A stretch of DNA of 32,995 bases, from assembly GCA_019116915.1 (NCBI GenBank), contig DXAS01000134.1:1-32995 (forward strand), given 5' to 3'. Shown piece by piece: positions 1-6,910 of this stretch; the stretch's first letter is position 1; each line of letters starts with the position of its first letter. A program made the translations under genes and the position numbers. The DNA comes from Flavonifractor avicola (GTDB lineage: Bacteria; Bacillota; Clostridia; Oscillospirales; Oscillospiraceae). Below the pieces are notes generated by a model. It saw only the letters and a list, made by a program, of their open reading frames with translations, was not told the origin of the DNA and did not search any database.

Positions 1-15
1 ACGCACACTCGCGTT

Positions 16-21
16 TGTCAA
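16..21 (-). promoter_or_regulatory. Second -35-like TTGACA near the left edge
   Basis: On the minus strand a perfect TTGACA is followed by only 15 bases before the window ends, so its -10 cannot be seen. It lies 127 bp downstream of another TTGACA followed by the same AA, which suggests tandem promoters for a gene off the left edge. Confidence 0.35.
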
Positions 22-119
22 GCATTTTTTCTGATCTCTTTCCGCAAGGCCGTCCAGGTTCCCCTCGGTTTCTTCCGATTTTGGTCAGATTTTCATGCCC
101 TCTCGCAAGGCGCTCAGAT

Positions 120-148
120 AGAATATCACTCCCACCCCCATTTGTCAA
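120..148 (-). promoter_or_regulatory. Strong promoter pointing out of the left edge
   Basis: Minus strand: TTGACA (143-148), 17-bp spacer, TATTCT (120-125) with an upstream TG (extended -10). It starts about 10 bp after the rnmV stop codon and transcribes leftward into bases 1-110, which hold no gene. The perfect -35 and the tandem arrangement resemble stable-RNA promoters, but the product is outside the window. Confidence 0.6.
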
Positions 149-157
149 CACCTTTTT

Positions 158-778
158 TCACTTTCCGCCCTTTTCTTTTTCCGTCCCGGATTTTTGGACA
201 GCAGACACCAGGTCCTCATAGGAGAAAAGCGCATTCAGTACCTCCAGCATGGCATTGGGAGACAGATGCCCCGGCAGCCCCAGCTGCTTCATCAAGGCCT
301 GCCTGCGCTCGGCTGATCCAGCCCCTCCAGACAAACCCAACAGCATCAGATCCGCCTTGGTGATGGCTCGTCCACAGCGTACCGGCGGAGCATCTTCTTC
401 CAGAAAGGTAGCCCCCGCCCGTCGGAGGGCCTGTTCCAGTACCTGGGGACGCATCCCTTCCACGCCCAGCTTACCCTCTTTTCCCGGCGTGCGCTTCCGA
501 CGCTCCTTGCCCAGGATATCAGGCACATAGGCGTGTTTCACCTGTTCCGGCGGAATGCTGCCCTTGAGAAAACTGCGGATGACAAAACCAGCCCCATCCG
601 GATCGGTGAGGATGATAAGGCCCCGCTCCGCCGCCAAGCGGCGGAACAGGGCCAGTTTCTCACTGTTTTTAAATACACCAAAGCCGGAGGTCTCCACAAT
701 AATGGTATCCACCATCTGAGAGAGGGTATTCTTATCATAACGCCCCTCTACCACAATAGCCTCTTTGATCCGCAGCAT
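158..778 (-). CDS. rnmV: Ribonuclease M5 (5S rRNA maturase)
   Basis: The 206-aa product matches RNase M5, the Toprim-domain enzyme that trims precursor 5S rRNA in Firmicutes. The N-terminus has the Toprim start (IKEAIVVEGRYDK, with its conserved Glu) and the central acidic motif LTDPDGAG at about residues 57-64. The usual C-terminal RNase M5 domain follows, and the length is close to family size (about 180-190 aa). It is the last gene of the comEC-holA-hypothetical-rnmV run. The ATG at 778 has GGAG ten bases upstream and lies 2 nt after the preceding stop, so the two are probably translationally coupled. rsmA, often the next gene, is absent; a promoter for another gene follows instead. Confidence 0.93.
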   Translation of the reverse strand: MLRIKEAIVVEGRYDKNTLSQMVDTIIVETSGFGVFKNSEKLALFRRLAAERGLIILTDPDGAGFVIRSFLKGSIPPEQVKHAYVPDILGKERRKRTPGKEGKLGVEGMRPQVLEQALRRAGATFLEEDAPPVRCGRAITKADLMLLGLSGGAGSAERRQALMKQLGLPGHLSPNAMLEVLNALFSYEDLVSAVQKSGTEKEKGGK

Positions 779-780
779 AC

Positions 781-1212
781 TCAGCTCCAGTGCAGGCAGG
801 CGTATCCGACGTGCCAGCCGTCACCCAGGTCTTCCGTGTACAGAACACCGGGCCGGGCACTGCCCCGCCAGGGTTGCTGATGGACATTCAGGCGATCCAG
901 AGGCTGATCGGACAGCCAAGCCCGTGCCGCACCGTTGCAGAGACACACAGTCAGCGCACCATCCTCCAGGCGGACCGCCTCCACCTCCAGGCCATCCAGC
1001 GGTTGGGTACTCAATCCCTCCGAGGGCAGTTCCCCCGCCTGGGCCGCCTTCCGCAGAAGCTGCAGCTCGTCCCTCCGCACCGCCAGCAGCTTGCGGACCT
1101 GCTCACGGATGATCTCCATCTGATTCTTTCTGCGATTGGCGGTCAGATACCACCCCGCCGCGCCGGCGGCGGCAAGCGCCACGCCAAAGATCGCACGCTT
1201 TTTCATTATCAT
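781..1212 (-). CDS. Hypothetical single-pass membrane protein
   Basis: The product is 143 aa if the first ATG is used, or 141 aa from the second ATG at 1206. I do not recognise a family. After a short basic start it has one hydrophobic segment (about residues 8-25), then a basic, probably helical stretch (residues 27-60) and a C-terminal region rich in acidic residues and Trp. It looks anchored by its N-terminus with the rest on one side of the membrane. Its ATG overlaps the holA stop (TGATG) and a clear AAAGGAG lies just upstream inside holA, so it is co-translated with holA. The next gene, rnmV, starts 2 nt downstream. Location suggests a housekeeping role, but function is unknown. Confidence 0.75.
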   Translation of the reverse strand: MIMKKRAIFGVALAAAGAAGWYLTANRRKNQMEIIREQVRKLLAVRRDELQLLRKAAQAGELPSEGLSTQPLDGLEVEAVRLEDGALTVCLCNGAARAWLSDQPLDRLNVHQQPWRGSARPGVLYTEDLGDGWHVGYACLHWS

Positions 1213-2249
1213 CAGGCTCCTTTCTTTACGGCCAGCTCCATCAGCAGGCCAGTCAACAGTTCTTCTCCATCCGCGCCGGTGGATTTCATGGCCAGATCAA
1301 CCTCACCACAGCGGATCACCGCCCGGCGGCACCAACCCAGAGAAAACCGCCGGGCTGACTGCATCATCCGTTCCGCCGGATAAGCCGAGCGCAGTCCCCA
1401 CAGCTCCATCAAATAGCGGCTTCCCTTCCTGTGTTCCAGGGCCAGCCGGGCTGTATAGAGCTGCCGCAGCTGCTTGCCCAGGGCCGCCAGCAGCTTAATG
1501 GGAGGCTCCTGCATATGATAGAGGTCCCCCAGCACTGAGGCCGCCTTGTCAAAGTCTCCGGCGGAGATGGCATCGGTCATCTGGAACACCACCGCGTCAA
1601 GCTGGGGCGTGGCCACAGCGTCGATATCCTGTCGGGTAACCCGCCGGTGAGAGGCATAAGCGCCGATCTTGCCGATCTCCGAAATCAGAGTGTGCATCAG
1701 ATCTCCACACAGGAAGATAAGATACTTGGCGTCCTCAGTACCGATATCATGGTCCATGGCCCGGAAACGCCGGGCGATCCAGTCCACCAGATCCCCCTGC
1801 TCCTGCCGGTTGAAGGGCACTACACTGCCTTTCTCCTTGATAACACCGGCCAGCTTGGTACGGGCGTCTGATTTATATTCGATCAGGTCATACACAAAGA
1901 CCAGGCACACATAGTCGGGCAGATCCTTCAAAATGGCGGTAAGCCCCTCCTTGTCCCCCTTAAAGAGATCGTAATCATTGACTACGATCATGGTACGGGG
2001 ACTCATCATAGGCAGGCAGTCCACCGTCTGGGCCAGAGCCTTCAAATCAAACTCCTTACCCTGGATCACATGGTAGTTGAAGGCCTCCATTCCCGGAGGC
2101 AGCAATTTCTGCTTCATTTGTCCCAGATAGTAGTCACGCAGATAGGCCTCCTCGCCATGAAACACATAGAGGCTGCCCAGTGTGCCGCTTTTCAGATCCT
2201 GTTTCAGCTTCTGATAGGCGGCAGTATCCGGTTTTCCCTTTGGCGGCAT
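1212..2249 (-). CDS. holA: DNA polymerase III subunit delta
   Basis: The 345-aa product fits HolA, the delta subunit of the clamp loader that opens the beta sliding clamp. The N-terminal region has the family opening (a Tyr-Val-Phe-His-Gly-Glu-Glu stretch near residues 27-33, then YLRDYYLGQMK), followed by the AAA+-like domain and the C-terminal collar domain containing LLAALGKQLRQLY. Length matches the usual 330-350 aa. The ATG at 2249 is preceded by AAGGAGAAGATACC and lies 12 nt after the comEC stop. A comEC-holA pair is common in Firmicutes and supports both calls. Confidence 0.93.
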   Translation of the reverse strand: MPPKGKPDTAAYQKLKQDLKSGTLGSLYVFHGEEAYLRDYYLGQMKQKLLPPGMEAFNYHVIQGKEFDLKALAQTVDCLPMMSPRTMIVVNDYDLFKGDKEGLTAILKDLPDYVCLVFVYDLIEYKSDARTKLAGVIKEKGSVVPFNRQEQGDLVDWIARRFRAMDHDIGTEDAKYLIFLCGDLMHTLISEIGKIGAYASHRRVTRQDIDAVATPQLDAVVFQMTDAISAGDFDKAASVLGDLYHMQEPPIKLLAALGKQLRQLYTARLALEHRKGSRYLMELWGLRSAYPAERMMQSARRFSLGWCRRAVIRCGEVDLAMKSTGADGEELLTGLLMELAVKKGA

Positions 2250-2261
2250 GGTATCTTCTCC

Positions 2262-4565
2262 TTATTCCGCAGTAATGGTAACGGTCCCCGACCAGTCTGT
2301 GCGGTAGATCTGGCATCCGTGCTGGGACAGGCGGGCCAGGGTCTCCGCCGCCGGGTGACCGTAAGTATTGTATCCAACTGATATAACAGCCCATTCCGGC
2401 TGTATGGCCTGGAGCAATTCGTCCGACGAGGCGTATTTGGAGCCGTGGTGGCCTGCTACCAGCAACTCTGTATCCGGCAGGTCTCCGTATTTCACCAGCC
2501 GTCCCTCCACGGTGGTATTCATATCACCCGTAATCAGAACGTCAAATTCCCCTGCACTTCCCAGCACTGACAGGCCCTCTTCATTGCTGCCGCCGCTGCC
2601 CAGGGGCGGGTAGATCTTCAGGCTCGTCTCTCCCAGCTCGGCGGTGGCCCCATCGGTGACCAACAGAGTCTCCACTCCATGGGCTTGGGCGGCAGCCTCC
2701 ACCTCTGCCCGCAGGGCACTGTCCGGCTCCACGTCAGGCAGAATCAGCAGTCCAACGTCCATCCGCTCCAGCAGTTGAGGAATTCCGGATGCGTGGTCGT
2801 CGTGATAGTGGGTGAGGATCACCAGGTCGATGTGGCTCAGGCCCAGAGACTGAAAGTAATCCGCAGCGGTATTTCCCGCATCGTAGCCGCCGCAGTCAAC
2901 CAGCGCGGTCTGCCCCCGGGAATAGAGGGCCACGCTGAGCCCCTGACCCACATCCAACACCGATACGGTCAGCCTTCCGCCGGTGAGGGCAGCAGCCTGG
3001 AGGATCAGGGCGCCACACAGGGTGGACGTACTGAGACACAATGGCACCACCCCCCGCCCTCTTGGACCTCGCCAAAGCACCCACAGAAAAATAAGTCCAT
3101 AAGTCAGAGCCATCCACAGAATCAGATAGATGGAATGGACGGCCACCGAGGCAAAGGGCAGTCCTGCCAGGGCTGCGGTAAGCCACTGGAGATACCACAC
3201 CGGCAAGGAGACCACCCAGGCCATCACCGTGGCCACGGCAGGCAGCACAAGCCCCACCAGCGCCGTCACCAGCCCACCCAGGAAGGCATCGGACACCGCC
3301 CACAGGGAGAGCAGATTGGTAAGAGGTGAAATAAGCGTTACGCTGCCAAAATAGAAGGCCATCAGAGGCGTGGTGAACACAATGGCCCCCAACGTGGTGG
3401 CAACAGTGGCGATAATCACCCGGGCCACCCGGCAGCCCAGTTTGAGCCAAAAGTTCTGGGGCTTGCGGGGCAGTCTGCTCTCCCACTTCTCACACAAAGG
3501 CCCGGTAAACAGAAAGATACCGGCCACGGCGGCAAAGGACAGCTGGAGGGACACGCTGGCGGCGGCATAGGGATTGACCGCCAGCAGTATCATCAGCACG
3601 GTACTGAGGCTGGTAGGCGGATCATTCTCCCGGTCCACCAGCGGCGCAATCAGGAGCAGGGCCTGCATCAACGCTGCCCGCTGGACCGAGGGGGTGTTGC
3701 CCGCCACAGCGCTGAAAAAGAAAAGCAGGCCGATGCCCACCACTGCCGACAGCCGCCTGCGGCGGCCCAACAGAGTAGTAATCAGTCCGGCCAAAAAAGA
3801 GACATGGAGGCCGGAGACTGCGATCACATGGGCCAGTCCAGACCGGCGCAGGGCACTGTACACCGCCTCAGGCAGTTCCGTCTTGTCTCCCGTCAGCAAC
3901 GCGGTGACCAAAGGCGCGGTACTATCCGGAAAAGCTCGGTCCACGCTGTCCTTCAGCGCCCCACTGAACAGGGCGGGCCAGCAGCCCACCGGAGTCTGTT
4001 CCGGCCGTTCCGCCGTCCATTCCTTCCCGCCGCTGCCGATGAGGAGTACCCCTTTGGCATAATAGTAGCTGGTAGTCTCCCCCGCCATAGTGTCTGCCAT
4101 ACGGAAGGAGGCGGTCACTGTCAGCCGGTCGCCAGGCCGCAAACCCATGGCCTCTTCCCCATTCAAATAAAGCAAGGTCTTGACCGGACTTCCATCGTCC
4201 CCATAGACCTCCGACATAACAGAAGTGCTGTAGCTGTTCTCCTGAGGCCAATCGGTAACCAGAGCCGTAACCGTCGTCTCTGTGCCGTTCAGCCGCAGCG
4301 CAGGTACCCGTACCAGAGCGCAGTATACTCCCGTCCAACACAGGCCCGCCGCCAAACCGAAGCAGATCAGCAGCGTCCGCAGACGGGCTTTGCCCCGAAG
4401 GAACAGTCCGGCCAGGGCTGCCAAACCACAGCACGCCCCCGCCGGCACCAGTATGGCTTCCGGCAGCAGATAAACCGCCAGAAACACCGCGCCGGAAAAG
4501 GCGGCGGCAAACCAGGCCAGCTTACGCATAGGGCATCCCAGCCAGGCAGCGGATAGACTGAACAT
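2262..4565 (-). CDS. comEC: ComEC/Rec2 DNA uptake channel
   Basis: The 767-aa product is a ComEC-family protein, the inner-membrane channel that carries single-stranded DNA into competent cells. It has N-terminal membrane segments and an OB-fold-like outer domain (about 90-200). The long multi-pass competence domain (about 210-500) includes AHVIAVSGLHVSFLAGL. A C-terminal metallo-beta-lactamase domain carries THYHDDHASG and later AGHHGSKYAS, the zinc-binding His/Asp signatures. So both the channel and the nuclease-like domain look intact. The start at 4565 is shown; Met at 4529 (MRKLAWF) is an alternative. A promoter lies just upstream (4586-4614). ComEC alone does not prove competence, because it persists in many non-transformable Firmicutes. 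Confidence 0.93.
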   Translation of the reverse strand: MFSLSAAWLGCPMRKLAWFAAAFSGAVFLAVYLLPEAILVPAGACCGLAALAGLFLRGKARLRTLLICFGLAAGLCWTGVYCALVRVPALRLNGTETTVTALVTDWPQENSYSTSVMSEVYGDDGSPVKTLLYLNGEEAMGLRPGDRLTVTASFRMADTMAGETTSYYYAKGVLLIGSGGKEWTAERPEQTPVGCWPALFSGALKDSVDRAFPDSTAPLVTALLTGDKTELPEAVYSALRRSGLAHVIAVSGLHVSFLAGLITTLLGRRRRLSAVVGIGLLFFFSAVAGNTPSVQRAALMQALLLIAPLVDRENDPPTSLSTVLMILLAVNPYAAASVSLQLSFAAVAGIFLFTGPLCEKWESRLPRKPQNFWLKLGCRVARVIIATVATTLGAIVFTTPLMAFYFGSVTLISPLTNLLSLWAVSDAFLGGLVTALVGLVLPAVATVMAWVVSLPVWYLQWLTAALAGLPFASVAVHSIYLILWMALTYGLIFLWVLWRGPRGRGVVPLCLSTSTLCGALILQAAALTGGRLTVSVLDVGQGLSVALYSRGQTALVDCGGYDAGNTAADYFQSLGLSHIDLVILTHYHDDHASGIPQLLERMDVGLLILPDVEPDSALRAEVEAAAQAHGVETLLVTDGATAELGETSLKIYPPLGSGGSNEEGLSVLGSAGEFDVLITGDMNTTVEGRLVKYGDLPDTELLVAGHHGSKYASSDELLQAIQPEWAVISVGYNTYGHPAAETLARLSQHGCQIYRTDWSGTVTITAE

Positions 4566-4585
4566 ACATGGTCATCACCTTATCC

Positions 4586-4614
4586 ATGATACCAAACTGA
4601 GCCATACAGCGCAA
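4586..4614 (-). promoter_or_regulatory. Promoter of the comEC-holA-rnmV operon
   Basis: Minus strand: TTGCGC (4609-4614), 17-bp spacer, TATCAT (4586-4591) with an upstream TGG (extended -10). It ends 20 bp before the comEC start and is housekeeping-type by sequence. Confidence 0.55.
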
Positions 4615-4637
4615 GACATGACTCCATGCACAGTCAC

Positions 4638-4680
4638 AAAAAATGCAGAACAGCCCCCGCCCTTCTAGGGCAGGGGCTGT
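4638..4680 (-). terminator. Terminator of the EamA transporter gene
   Basis: A 13-bp stem (4650-4662 with 4668-4680, one G-U pair on the minus strand, 5-nt loop) is followed in the minus direction by a run of six T about 6 nt later. It lies 15 nt past the transporter stop, so it insulates comEC. Confidence 0.8.
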
Positions 4681-4695
4681 CTTTCTATCTGGTTC

Positions 4696-5595
4696 TTATT
4701 TCTTCCGCAGGAAAGAGAACTTGGTCTCGGAGCAGATCACGCCCACAAAGATCAGGGCAAAGCCCACCAGCATCAGGGCGGTAGGCTGCTCATTGGCGAA
4801 GATCATGGAGAAGATCACACCGAAAGGAGCCTCCAGAGACAGGAGGACCGCCGCGGTGGAGGGGGCGGTGTACTTCTGGCCGATGTTCTGGAAAAGCAGT
4901 GCGCCGCAGGAAGCGAAAATCACCAGGTAGGCAAGGCCAAAGATCAGATCGCCGTTGAACACCTCGGGGCTCACCGAAGTTCTGGTAACCAGCACGCCGA
5001 TCCAGGAAAACACGGCAAAGCTGGCAAACTGGAGGGTGGTCAGGATGAAGATATCCCGGCCCTCGGAGAACTTGGACACCGCCACGATATGGGCGGCAAA
5101 GAAGAAGCCGCCGATAAGGGTAAGTACATCACCCATATTGAAAGCGGAAGCATTGTCGCCGGTAACTGACACCAAGCCGATGCCGATGATGCACAGCAAG
5201 GCTGCGATCACATTGAACTTGTCCGGCCGGCGCTTGGCCACGATCCAGTAGAGGAAGGGGACAATGACGCAGTAGACCGCAGTAAGGAAGGCGTTTTTGC
5301 CGGGGGTCGTCTGTTCCAGGCCGTAGGTCTGGAAGGCGTAGGCCACAAACAGGCAGAAGCCCATTACTGTGCCGCCAATCAGGTAGTGGCGGTCCATCAC
5401 CTTCCATCGTTTGATAAAGACCACCGCCAGCACAAGAGCGGCAAAACTGAATCGAATGGCCAGCAGCCAGAAGGTGGGCAGCACATCCACGCTGCTCTTC
5501 ATCACTACAAAGGAACTACCCCAAATAATCGTAGCGAGGATAATCAGCGGGGTGGCGAACTTGGCCAGGACACTGCTTTCATTGGTTTGGCTCAT
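4696..5595 (-). CDS. EamA/DMT-family transporter
   Basis: The 299-aa product is a drug/metabolite transporter of the EamA (RhaT-like) type, with about ten hydrophobic segments arranged as two EamA repeats. The first repeat opens with ILATIIWGSSFVVMK (residues 17-31), a typical family signature. The second repeat includes APSTAAVLLSLEAPFGVIFSM near 240-260. These proteins export or import small metabolites such as amino acids; the substrate cannot be read from sequence. The ATG at 5595 has AAGGAGAGG seven bases upstream. The gene is monocistronic, with a terminator downstream and the divergent aag gene upstream. Confidence 0.9.
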   Translation of the reverse strand: MSQTNESSVLAKFATPLIILATIIWGSSFVVMKSSVDVLPTFWLLAIRFSFAALVLAVVFIKRWKVMDRHYLIGGTVMGFCLFVAYAFQTYGLEQTTPGKNAFLTAVYCVIVPFLYWIVAKRRPDKFNVIAALLCIIGIGLVSVTGDNASAFNMGDVLTLIGGFFFAAHIVAVSKFSEGRDIFILTTLQFASFAVFSWIGVLVTRTSVSPEVFNGDLIFGLAYLVIFASCGALLFQNIGQKYTAPSTAAVLLSLEAPFGVIFSMIFANEQPTALMLVGFALIFVGVICSETKFSFLRKK

Positions 5596-5609
5596 GGTTG
5601 TACCTCTCC

Positions 5610-5624
5610 TTTACCTATGGTAAA
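5610..5624. promoter_or_regulatory. Inverted repeat in the divergent eamA/aag spacer
   Basis: TTTACC-TAT-GGTAAA is a perfect 6-bp dyad with a 3-bp centre in the 63-bp spacer between two divergent starts. It overlaps a possible rightward extended -10 (TGG then TAAAAT, 5621-5626). It also touches the leader of the transporter, so it could be an operator acting on both genes. Confidence 0.4.
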
Positions 5625-5658
5625 ATAAAATGTAATCCCAACAAAGGGGGGCATCCAA

Positions 5659-6243
5659 ATGAAACCGCTGGATCGGACCTTTTTTGCCCGGGACACCTTG
5701 GATGTGGCCCGAGATCTGCTTGGAAAACACCTGGTCCGGATATGGAACGGGGAAACGCTGGTGGGTCGCATTACAGAAACCGAGGCCTATATTGGCCGGT
5801 GCGACAAGGCCTGCCACGCCTATGGCTACCGCCGAACCGCTCGGACCGAGACTCTCTTTGCCCCGCCTGGCACCGCATACATCTACCTGATCTACGGGAT
5901 GTACCACTGTCTCAACTTTGTGACCGAGGCGGAAGGGGAGCCTGCTGCCGTCCTGCTGCGGGGTCTGGAACCGGTGGATGGGTTGGCTCGTATGAGCCTC
6001 AACCGCTTCGGCAAAATGCCCGGAGAGCTGACTTCCTATCAAAAGAAGCACTTTCTGGATGGACCGGGCAAGGTGTGCAAGGCCCTGGCTCTTACCCGTG
6101 CCCAAAATGGTCTGGACCTGTGCGGCCAGGAGTTGTTTCTCTGTGATGCAGGCGAAACACCCTCTGTCATCCATACCGGCCCCCGTATCGGCATCGACTA
6201 CGCCGAGGAGGCCGTTCAATTCCCCTGGAGGTTTTATGTATGA
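5659..6243 (+). CDS. aag: DNA-3-methyladenine glycosylase (AAG/MPG family)
   Basis: The 194-aa product removes alkylated purines from DNA as the first step of base excision repair. Family motifs are clear: LLGKHLVR near 20-27, GRITETEAYIG (residues 36-46) with the catalytic Glu, PPGTAYIYLIYGMYHCLNFV (74-93) for base binding, and DGPGKVCKALALT for nucleotide flipping near residues 134-146. Length is typical. The ATG at 5659 has AGGGGG eight bases upstream. Its stop overlaps the next start (ATGA), so it is in one operon with the HAD phosphatase. Confidence 0.93.
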   Translation: MKPLDRTFFARDTLDVARDLLGKHLVRIWNGETLVGRITETEAYIGRCDKACHAYGYRRTARTETLFAPPGTAYIYLIYGMYHCLNFVTEAEGEPAAVLLRGLEPVDGLARMSLNRFGKMPGELTSYQKKHFLDGPGKVCKALALTRAQNGLDLCGQELFLCDAGETPSVIHTGPRIGIDYAEEAVQFPWRFYV

Positions 6244-6872
6244 TCCTGTTTGACTTTGACGGCACCCTGGTGGACTCCAACGGCGTGTGGGAGGAGGTGG
6301 ACAACACCTTCCTGGCCCGCCGGGGGCTGACCCCCACCCAGGAGTACAGCGAGACGGTGGGCCACTCCATCTTCCCTCTGGCCGCCCAGTTCACCATCGA
6401 TTACTACCACCTGGACACCACGCCTCAGGCCATCATGGACGAGTGGACCCAGCTGGGCCGGGAGGCCTACCTATCTCAGGTCCCCGCCAAACCGGGAGCT
6501 CTGGCCTTTCTGGACCAGTGCCGGCGGCAGGGAGAGTCCATGGTCCTGCTTACCGCCTGTGTGCCCGAATTCTGTCAGGCCGCCCTGAAGCGGCTCAATA
6601 TGGAGAACTACTTCTCCCGCCTCATCTTCGTCCAGGAGCTGGGTATGCTGAAGAAGGACCCAGCCACCTTTGCCCATGTACTGAAAGAGCTGGGAGCCAC
6701 ACCGGAGGAGAGTATCCTCTATGAGGACTCCCCCGGCGCCTGCGCTGCCGCCAAGAAGGCGGGGCTGACCGTAGTAGGGGTGTACGACCCTTTTTACGCC
6801 CGGTACGAGGGCGAATTGAAGGAGTTGTGCCACCAATACATTTACAGCTTTACGGAATTGCTCCAGCCGTAG
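6240..6872 (+). CDS. HAD-superfamily hydrolase
   Basis: The 210-aa product is a HAD phosphatase with a helical cap, in the phosphoglycolate-phosphatase/beta-phosphoglucomutase branch. Motif I is FDFDGTLVDS at residues 4-13 with both Asp. Motif II is the Thr in LLTAC (about 101-105). The motif III Lys is in LKKDPATF, and motif IV is YEDSPGAC near 160. The substrate is unknown. It overlaps aag by 4 nt (ATGA) with GGAGG eight bases upstream. Coupling with a repair glycosylase might hint at a role in removing sugar-phosphate damage products, but that is inference. Confidence 0.88.
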   Translation: MILFDFDGTLVDSNGVWEEVDNTFLARRGLTPTQEYSETVGHSIFPLAAQFTIDYYHLDTTPQAIMDEWTQLGREAYLSQVPAKPGALAFLDQCRRQGESMVLLTACVPEFCQAALKRLNMENYFSRLIFVQELGMLKKDPATFAHVLKELGATPEESILYEDSPGACAAAKKAGLTVVGVYDPFYARYEGELKELCHQYIYSFTELLQP

Positions 6873-6879
6873 CATTTCT

Positions 6880-6910
6880 CCGGGCCGCCTTCCGGCGGCC
6901 CGGTTTTCTT
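6880..6910 (+). terminator. Terminator of the aag-HAD operon
   Basis: A perfect 10-bp GC stem (CCGGGCCGCC / GGCGGCCCGG, loop TTCC) is followed by TTTTCTT. The T-run is on the plus strand only, so it stops rightward transcription at the convergent pcrA end. Confidence 0.88.
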
